Part shown: positions 58,899 to 64,000 of the stretch, piece after piece | Numbering within the stretch: position 1 is the stretch's first letter | Layout of the letters: the number at the start of each line of letters is the position of its first letter | From: Acetobacterium woodii DSM 1030 | Lineage (GTDB): Bacteria > Bacillota > Clostridia > Eubacteriales > Eubacteriaceae | NCBI RefSeq assembly: GCF_000247605.1 | Contig: NC_016894.1 | Span: 3,275,732 to 3,339,731 of the forward strand | Length of the DNA: 64,000 nt | Direction of reading: 5' to 3' | Notes under the pieces: generated by a model | Seen by the model: the letters and a program-made list of their open reading frames with translations, nothing else | Told to the model about the DNA's origin: nothing | The model's database searches: none | Translations under genes and position numbers: made by a program

Positions 58899-59635
58899 CT
58901 CAAATCGACAATTTCTTCTAGGCTAAGCTGACCTGGCGCTGTTTTTCCGGTTCCGGCTGTATAGGTTAACGACCCACCACATAATTCCGTCACAATTCGG
59001 GTTATCCCACCTAACTCACCCATAGCAATCGCAATGATTGTTTTTTCGGTTTGGTCATTATACTTTAGTGTTTCTTGCAACACACAACGAAGGTCCGCCG
59101 TTGTGTGCGGTGTCACTGCTAATTTCAGGACATCACCTCCGATGCTGTCCATGGCTGTATAAAGGGCCGTCATTTCCTTTGAATTTGGTGTTTTTTCAAA
59201 ATTATGATGCGAGACAATCCATTTCGTGCAACTGTCTTTTAAAACTTGTTTAATGCGCTCTAAAAAGGTCGCTTCATTATTAAGTTCAACATCAACATAA
59301 TCAACTACCTTGCTTTTAATCGCCGTTGTTATCGCCGCTTCGCGGATTTCATCACTCGTGAGACAAACGCCGCCTTCGCGGTGACTACGATAGGTATAGA
59401 TAAGACCCTGATTGGGCATCCGCGCTTTTATTGCATTTAAAAGATTTATTTCTTCGTCGCTTTTAACTACCTCATCCGGCCTAAAATGATCCCGACGCCA
59501 TTCTAAAAAATCACAGCCGTTGGCAACGCCAGCTTCAACATCCGCCAATAACTCATTTTGATTCCGACTGATTATCGGAATACATGAGGCAAATGTGTTT
59601 TTTTCAATCCGTTTAAAAACCTTGTCGTTCTTCAT
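58877..59635 (-). CDS. aroD: 3-dehydroquinate dehydratase, type I
   Basis: The 252-residue shikimate-pathway enzyme has the type I marks FLEWRRDHF, the catalytic histidine in SHHNFEKTP and Schiff-base lysine in DVLKLAVTP. Other aro genes are not nearby. Confidence 0.95.
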   Translation of the reverse strand: MKNDKVFKRIEKNTFASCIPIISRNQNELLADVEAGVANGCDFLEWRRDHFRPDEVVKSDEEINLLNAIKARMPNQGLIYTYRSHREGGVCLTSDEIREAAITTAIKSKVVDYVDVELNNEATFLERIKQVLKDSCTKWIVSHHNFEKTPNSKEMTALYTAMDSIGGDVLKLAVTPHTTADLRCVLQETLKYNDQTEKTIIAIAMGELGGITRIVTELCGGSLTYTAGTGKTAPGQLSLEEIVDLRKKIALI

Positions 59636-59692
59636 ATATTTTTCCTTTCAAAGTCATGATTCAGCCGATATCACAACCAGCCAAACCTTTAC

Positions 59693-60700
59693 TTATTTTT
59701 GATTCAAAAGTCCAATGTTTTTAATTTCAACCGATATTGTTCCATCCGGATTGTTTTTAAATTCAATGATATCATTTCTTTTGAGTTGCTCCATCGGAAT
59801 GCTGATTTCAATACCAGTGTCGGTGATAAATTTCTGTTTACCATATATTTTCTTTTCAATATTTGCTGTAACTGGAATTTTTTTGTCAAAAACCCCTTTT
59901 TCTTCCAACGACTCTTTAAATTGCTCCTGAATGGTCATATCGCCATCAAAAACGGCCTTAGCGATGTTTTCAACATCAATCTCGCTTTCGGTTTCATAAT
60001 CCTCTGCCAGCACGGTTTTGGCGGCATTCAATTTTTCATAATCCCCGCCATATTCTCTGCCAATTACTTCTCTAACGGTTTTATCAATAATATCAAATGC
60101 TGCTTTCTCGGAAATTGCCGGCTCGCAAAATATTAATTGATTGGAAACATAATAATCTTTCTCATTGTTAATCGGAAACTTTTTCTCTTTAAGCAAAACT
60201 GCTGCTGTTGCTAAATTAATCAAAATAAACTCATCCAACTTTTGACTTTCGGTTGGTAAAACACAGGGTTGAACCAGAATATCATTGGTCAAGCCATTTT
60301 CGGTATTCACGTAATGAATATACCCTTGTTTATAGTTAAACTTCAAAATTCCCAAATATGTTTCATGATCAACGTTGAAATCAACAAAAACCAGATCCGC
60401 TGAGGGGATCTCAATATTCTCCAACATAAAATCAAAAAAGAGTTGCGCTATTTCAGAACTGACCCGAACCAAATCATGGGGATTATTTTGATAATCTTGT
60501 ATCTTTTCCCTAAATGGGCTGCCAGCTCGAAAAATAGTTCTTTTTATTTCGGGATCTTTTAATGACCGTTCGACATGTTTTTCAACATATTCCTTGACCA
60601 ACACCGTCATCTTTAATAACTGGTCGGACAAAACTGGTATTGTCGCATTGGTATCCAAGACATGTAAAATAGCTTTATTAATGCTAATTTCTAATTTCAT
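59693..60700 (-). CDS. 37-kDa nucleoid-associated protein family (NdpA/YejK-like)
   Basis: The 335-residue product matches PF04245 by its opening KAILHVLDTNATIPVLSDQ, the LVFVDFNVDHETYLGILK strand and the C-terminal KIPVTANIEKKIYGKQKFIT. In Escherichia coli YejK binds the nucleoid and topoisomerases; the role in Firmicutes is not known. It lies at the edge of the tRNA-Arg linked region. Confidence 0.85.
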   Translation of the reverse strand: MKLEISINKAILHVLDTNATIPVLSDQLLKMTVLVKEYVEKHVERSLKDPEIKRTIFRAGSPFREKIQDYQNNPHDLVRVSSEIAQLFFDFMLENIEIPSADLVFVDFNVDHETYLGILKFNYKQGYIHYVNTENGLTNDILVQPCVLPTESQKLDEFILINLATAAVLLKEKKFPINNEKDYYVSNQLIFCEPAISEKAAFDIIDKTVREVIGREYGGDYEKLNAAKTVLAEDYETESEIDVENIAKAVFDGDMTIQEQFKESLEEKGVFDKKIPVTANIEKKIYGKQKFITDTGIEISIPMEQLKRNDIIEFKNNPDGTISVEIKNIGLLNQK

Positions 60701-60742
60701 TTTATTTTCCTATTCTAAGTGTTTATTTATATGCTTTCACGT

Positions 60743-60792
60743 AAATAAAAAACAGCCACGAATGACTGTTTAAACACGTTTATGGTACGCCC
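60743..60792. repeat. Copy of tRNA-Arg terminator plus 3' end (left boundary)
   Basis: This 50-base block matches 62160-62209 at 47 of 50 positions. It comprises a terminator (nine-pair stem with TTCG loop) and the last bases of tRNA-Arg including CCA. The two copies are 1417 bases apart in the same orientation and bound a small AT-rich segment, as expected of old attachment sites. Confidence 0.75.
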
Positions 60793-60845
60793 TGAAGGAC
60801 TCGCCTCCCCACCTGACGGATTACGAACTCCCATTTAGGCCGTTT
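60783..60845 (-). pseudogene. Decayed tRNA-Arg fragment
   Basis: Upstream (right) of the CCA end, the sequence still follows tRNA-Arg loosely: a G-rich T-arm, TTCG in the anticodon position and AGG spacing, but acceptor, T and anticodon stems no longer pair. It cannot form a functional tRNA. Confidence 0.5.
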
Positions 60846-61096
60846 CACCAGCTTTCAGATATCGCAATGCCGTCTTCTTTTTGATCCGGTTTATCGCTGG
60901 TTACATACCGATTTCCTTGCTTTTTATTTTCGCTAAACAGTTTTATGATTATATCACCGAAGCTATTTATTGTAAATAAAAAAACAGATGTTTCCTTCTT
61001 AACTAACCTTAATCCTAATTTATCCATTTCTTCTATACCGGTCAGTTTAATTTGAATACCTTCGAGCCGATACCCTAGACCTTCTGTTCCAGACAT
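60845..61096 (-). pseudogene. Fragment with a ChW-repeat-like motif
   Basis: The 83-codon frame opens MSGTEGLGYRLEGIQIKLTG, which resembles the end of a clostridial hydrophobic W repeat (sGTxGxxxRLEaIxIkL). The in-frame upstream sequence stays open only nine codons before a stop, so the rest of any such surface protein is missing. Residues 30-83 show no known domain. It may be a broken gene end or a small real gene. Confidence 0.4.
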
Positions 61097-61321
61097 CGCT
61101 CCATGTAGTGGCCGCTGACCAAAAAATCATCTTTACAGGTCAAATAACCAGAAACACAAGCTTTATAGTAGAAAACGACGTAATTTATTCCAATCAGTAT
61201 AACGCTTTATAAAAAACAAATAAGCTCTTTTCCAAACGCTCGACTTTACGACTTACAAGGCGTATAATGCAATTAAAATAAAGGTGAAGGAAAACTCCAA
61301 ATAAACCAGAAAGATCGCGAA

Positions 61322-61636
61322 ATGAAAACAGAAACGTTTAAAATCTTTTATACCAACGGAACGGAAGGCACAATCACAATCGAAAGTAAAAACATAACAG
61401 GCCAAAGAGGATTGTTTAATATAACTGAAATGACACGAAAAGGAAAAATTATTTATAAAAACATAAGAGGAAAATATAGGAGTGGAAACAATGATGTTAT
61501 CGAGCTATTCGACGTTGAACAACTCCCGTTGATAAATGAGGTTGACGAGGAAACGCATTTTAGAAACCCAACGCTAAACATAAATGGAAATAAACGTTTG
61601 ATCGACTTTATGCATTACCTTAATGAAACGGTATAG
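61322..61636 (+). CDS. Hypothetical protein in the tRNA-Arg linked segment
   Basis: The 104-residue product (MKTETFKIFYTNGTEGTI...) is not recognised. It is basic in its middle part and without membrane spans. A TATAAT at 61264-61269 and a weak -35 17 bp upstream could drive it. AT-rich and isolated, it looks like acquired DNA. The ribosome binding site is poor. Confidence 0.5.
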   Translation: MKTETFKIFYTNGTEGTITIESKNITGQRGLFNITEMTRKGKIIYKNIRGKYRSGNNDVIELFDVEQLPLINEVDEETHFRNPTLNINGNKRLIDFMHYLNETV

Positions 61637-61870
61637 CTATCGATACATGTAAGTTATTACAATTATCCATGAGGAAAAAAATTTATATTAAAGCGCAATT
61701 AAATAACCAAGAGCCGGCAACCCAAATGGCAACTGGTGATTTCCAACAAAAATGGGATAAAAAAAAATTATAAAAACTATTTCTTACCGCTTGAGTTACG
61801 GTTCGGGTGTTGATAAAAAAAATACCAACAAATAACACAATTTAAAACACCCTGAAAGGTGAAAGCAATT

Positions 61871-62083
61871 ATGGAAAATAAAATAAAACAACTCCGAATT
61901 ACATCAGGGTTGACTCAGCGCGAATTATCTGAACGGGCCGGCATTAATATTCGTCAAATTCAAAAATACGAGGTCGGAGATCCTGAAATTGGAAAAGTTA
62001 GCCTCAAGATCTCTGTGGCGCTTGCTGATGCGCTTGGCGTTAAAGATTTGCGCGAACTGCTAAACAAATCAGATAATGTCTAA
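61871..62083 (+). CDS. Small XRE-family helix-turn-helix protein
   Basis: The 70-residue product is a single Cro/C1-type helix-turn-helix: LRITSGLTQRELSERAGINI, then RQIQKYEVGD and SLKISVALADALGV. Such small regulators are common in mobile elements. The ATG at 61871 has AAAGGTG nine bases upstream; the GTG four codons earlier does not. Confidence 0.85.
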   Translation: MENKIKQLRITSGLTQRELSERAGINIRQIQKYEVGDPEIGKVSLKISVALADALGVKDLRELLNKSDNV

Positions 62084-62159
62084 ATAAAAAAACTTCAACT
62101 AAAAAGTGGCCAAAAGATCAACCATCTGGAAAAATTCTGGGCAAACCCTAAAATAAGCA

Positions 62160-62188
62160 AAATAAAAAACAGCCACGAATGACTGTTT
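62160..62188 (-). terminator. Terminator of the tRNA-Leu/Gly/Arg unit (right copy)
   Basis: A nine-pair stem with a TTCG loop and a T6 run on the minus strand, 12 bases after tRNA-Arg. Identical over 29 bases to 60743-60771. Confidence 0.88.
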
Positions 62189-62199
62189 GATCCCGTTTA

Positions 62200-62276
62200 T
62201 GGTACGCCCAGAGGGGCTCGAACCCCCAACCTACTGGTTCGAAGCCAGGCACTCTATCCAATTGAGCTATGGGCGC
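62200..62276 (-). tRNA. tRNA-Arg (TCG)
   Basis: A 77-base cloverleaf: acceptor GCGCCCA / TGGGCGT, anticodon loop CTTCGAA giving TCG, T-loop TTCGAGC, encoded CCA. The base pair closing the anticodon stem (27-43) is a C-T mismatch and the first D-stem pair is G-T. Its 3' end borders the decayed island. Confidence 0.95.
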
Positions 62277-62339
62277 ACATAAGTTGTTTAAAAAAGATTT
62301 ACGTGAAAACATCTCACAAATATCTGATTTATTAAATTT

Positions 62340-62414
62340 TGGAGCGGAAGACGAGATTTGAACTCGCGACCCTCGCCTTGGCAAGGCGATGCTCTACCAC
62401 TGAGCCACTTCCGC
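62340..62414 (-). tRNA. tRNA-Gly (GCC)
   Basis: A 75-base cloverleaf: acceptor GCGGAAG / CTTCCGC, anticodon loop TTGCCAA giving GCC, T-loop TTCAAAT, encoded CCA. Confidence 0.97.
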
Positions 62415-62421
62415 TTGTATG

Positions 62422-62506
62422 TGGTGCGGATGAAGGGACTTGAACCCATACATCATAAGATACTAGATCCTAAGTCTAGCGCGTCTGCCAATTCCGCCAC
62501 ATCCGC
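62422..62506 (-). tRNA. tRNA-Leu (TAG)
   Basis: An 85-base class II tRNA: acceptor GCGGATG / CATCCGC, anticodon loop CTTAGGA giving TAG, long variable arm, encoded CCA. First of the Leu-Gly-Arg unit. Confidence 0.97.
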
Positions 62507-62539
62507 AAGGCGTTGTTACTTTCTGTAACGTGCCTGATT

Positions 62540-62568
62540 ATAATAACAAAATGTATGGGTTTTGTCAA
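62540..62568 (-). promoter_or_regulatory. Promoter of tRNA-Leu/Gly/Arg
   Basis: TTGACA (62563-62568), 17 bp and TATTAT (62540-62545). The remaining bases up to the next tRNA (62569-62770) are AT-rich and show no gene. Confidence 0.72.
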
Positions 62569-62770
62569 CCGCTTTAACTGTTTTTTTTCATTTTTTTAGA
62601 TATTATGCTAAATAATTTCATAATGTAACGCTTCGCTCTACAAATTGGTAGTCAATCTCATTACATCATCCCATAACAAACAACTATTTAGTAGAGTTTA
62701 CTATTTTTGAACTGCTGCAATAATCTAAAAATTCAATATCCATTCAAAGCCAATAATATGTAAAAAGAGC

Positions 62771-62789
62771 ATAAAATTGCGATTCGCAA
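62771..62789 (-). terminator. Terminator after tRNA-Gly (CCC)
   Basis: A short six-pair stem (TTGCGA / TCGCAA) with T4 on the minus strand, about 40 bases after the tRNA. Confidence 0.55.
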
Positions 62790-62828
62790 CTTTACACTCA
62801 ACGCCTAGAAGGCTTTCTGATCGCACTT

Positions 62829-62903
62829 TGGAGCGGAAGACGAGATTCGAACTCGCGACCCCCGGCTTGGGAAGCCAGTGCTCTACCACTGAGCCACTTC
62901 CGC
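62829..62903 (-). tRNA. tRNA-Gly (CCC)
   Basis: A 75-base cloverleaf nearly identical in acceptor, D and T arms to the Gly (GCC) gene, with anticodon loop TTCCCAA giving CCC. CCA is encoded. It has its own promoter and terminator. Confidence 0.97.
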
Positions 62904-62912
62904 AACGCTATA

Positions 62913-62941
62913 ATTATAACAATTATTTCATTTCAATGCAA
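62913..62941 (-). promoter_or_regulatory. Promoter of tRNA-Gly (CCC)
   Basis: TTGCAT (62936-62941), 17 bp and TATAAT (62913-62918), ten bases before the tRNA. Confidence 0.72.
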
Positions 62942-63000
62942 GCATTTATTTCTCAGAAATACAGATATTCCTGATCTTAAATTGCCCCTTCGCTCTGGCA

Positions 63001-63501
63001 TCAATTCACTTTTGTAGATATAACATCTCTTGGTTTTTCAGCATCTACTTTTTTATCCCAAGGTAAAACATCGCCATCTTCTTTTAGATATTCTAATACT
63101 TCCCAAATTCCCTCGCCAGTATAAGAACTAACCCTAAAAACTGTCTCACAACCGGCTAATTCAAGCCAGCTTACCGCTTGCTCAACATTTGCATCCTGAG
63201 CATCAATTTGCGTTACAATCCCAATACACGGTCGATTGGCAACCGGGGTTACGCATGGTGGATAAAGCGAATATGGTTCCGTTGCATTAATTAATAAGGC
63301 TACAATGTCAGCTTCATACGAATATAATGCCAATGCGCGGGCTAATACTTTCGTTTCTGCATATTCGCCAGGTGTATCAATAACGACGTCATAATGATTC
63401 ACATATTGAGTTTTCTCATAACGTATTTCTTTTCCTTTTAATGCCTGTCTTAATGTCGTTTTACCGCATTCACTGCGGCCTACTAAAATCATTTTTTTCA
63501 T
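63001..63501 (-). CDS. eutP: EutP/PduV-family microcompartment GTPase
   Basis: The 166-residue Ras-like protein has P-loop GRSECGKTTL, DTPGEY as G3, TQIDAQD as G4, and RVSSYTGEGIWEVLEYL near the end. EutP/PduV proteins associate with bacterial microcompartments; Salmonella EutP also has acetate kinase activity. It lies 15 bases after eutS. The next gene downstream is a tRNA, so the pair ends here. Confidence 0.92.
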   Translation of the reverse strand: MKKMILVGRSECGKTTLRQALKGKEIRYEKTQYVNHYDVVIDTPGEYAETKVLARALALYSYEADIVALLINATEPYSLYPPCVTPVANRPCIGIVTQIDAQDANVEQAVSWLELAGCETVFRVSSYTGEGIWEVLEYLKEDGDVLPWDKKVDAEKPRDVISTKVN

Positions 63502-63516
63502 ATTATACCTTCACTC

Positions 63517-63891
63517 TCAGGTTGACGTAATCTCACAAATTGTAAACTTTAAGGTATTTTGTAAATAGGCCAATATCGTTTTGATCGCCGAATCTACTTC
63601 AGAAATTCGCCCGGTAAACATCAACGTGCCACTAAAGCGGTCAATAAAACCCAAATCAATCACAGCCGTTTTGACAGCCAAATCGCCCGCTATAACCGAT
63701 ATTTCTGAAGGTGTCATACTGAGGATACCAATCGCGGCTTTTTGATAATCAACACTGGGATTCAAGCCTAATTTCTTATAAACAATCGCATCGGGACTTG
63801 CAATAATATGCGCTAACGTGACCTGCTTCCCTGGTACAGTTTCTTGAATAATTCGCAATTTTCCCTCATTCGTATTTAATACATTTTCCAC
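63517..63891 (-). CDS. eutS: Microcompartment shell protein EutS/PduU type
   Basis: The 124-residue product is a circularly permuted BMC-domain shell protein. VPGKQVTLAHIIASP and IGILSMTPSEISVIAGDLAVK are the family features, and the C-terminus RFSGTLMFTGRISEVDSAIK completes the fold. It forms hexameric shell tiles. The start codon is GTG with AGGAG eight bases upstream. An extended -10 promoter lies at 63953-63961, so it opens a unit of its own. Confidence 0.92.
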   Translation of the reverse strand: MENVLNTNEGKLRIIQETVPGKQVTLAHIIASPDAIVYKKLGLNPSVDYQKAAIGILSMTPSEISVIAGDLAVKTAVIDLGFIDRFSGTLMFTGRISEVDSAIKTILAYLQNTLKFTICEITST

Positions 63892-63952
63892 TTAAACATC
63901 TCCTTTTTTTTGCGTCTTAATCGTTATTATTGTCATTTAATGTTCTGTCTCA

Positions 63953-63961
63953 ATTATATCA
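63953..63961 (-). promoter_or_regulatory. Extended -10 promoter of eutS-eutP
   Basis: TGATATAAT on the minus strand, with no clear -35 box visible before the window edge. Confidence 0.5.
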
Positions 63962-64000
63962 TTTCGAAAAAATTTTTAAATGCCCGTCGACAAGTTTCGC

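Noticed and set aside
61669-61773. A 34-codon frame in the island, starting MRKKIYIKAQLNN
   Set aside because: No good ribosome binding site and too short to support; may be the remnant of a gene start.
62148-62384. Open frame across tRNA-Arg and tRNA-Gly
   Set aside because: Covers two tRNA genes; translated tRNA sequence.
62777-62974. Open frame on the plus strand over tRNA-Gly (CCC)
   Set aside because: Complement of a tRNA gene.
1-64000. CRISPR arrays, rRNA genes, transposase or integrase genes
   Set aside because: No regularly spaced repeats, no rRNA sequence and no recombinase motifs were found.

Overview
The window reads as chromosomal DNA of a low-GC anaerobic Firmicute of the class Clostridia. 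The best guess is an acetogen of the Acetobacterium/Eubacterium group. This rests on gene content only: [FeFe]-hydrogenase maturases (hydE, hydG), a bacterial microcompartment pair (eutS, eutP), a sporulation-type sigma factor (sigH) linked to yacP and rlmB, a raiA-motif RNA beside hpf, and the Firmicute S10-spc-alpha ribosomal order. No rRNA gene, CRISPR array, intact insertion sequence or phage is visible.

Layout. 1-5.2 kb: a cut-off DUF5317 membrane protein, hpf with a raiA-motif RNA upstream, cardiolipin synthase, and a PadR / DUF1700 / DUF4097 operon. 5.2-8.4 kb: TM1266-type regulator, hydE and hydG, preceded by an unassigned, independently terminated small RNA. 8.4-15 kb: serine biosynthesis (serC, serA, DUF1015), c-di-AMP synthesis (cdaA, cdaR) and a CBS-domain protein. 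15-18.3 kb: a two-gene accessory unit, a McrB-like AAA ATPase without McrC plus a YjbQ-fold protein that has lost its catalytic histidines. This is the most unusual pair of coding genes here. 18.3-24.3 kb: a palindromic repeat, membrane and hydrolase genes, typA. 24.3-44.7 kb: rplM-rpsI, truA, the ECF transporter module, then the complete S10-spc-alpha cluster, all on the minus strand. 44.7-60.7 kb: degV, DUF6483, tRNA-Tyr/tRNA-Thr/tuf, sigH-yacP-rlmB, an RNA methyltransferase, hisS, tyrS, lspA, a GntR regulator, ispE, ung, PAP2, aroD and a nucleoid-associated protein. 60.7-63 kb: a small decayed island bounded by two copies of a tRNA-Arg 3' end and its terminator, then a tRNA cluster (Arg, Gly, Leu, Gly). 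63-64 kb: eutP and eutS.

Most genes are core growth functions on the minus strand. Many start codons were moved downstream from the longest possible start because a strong ribosome binding site points to the inner start; each case is stated in its entry. Promoters were called by eye as TTGACA/TATAAT-like pairs with 16-18 bp spacing, and terminators as GC-rich stems followed by a T-run. Product names rest on remembered family motifs, not on a database search.
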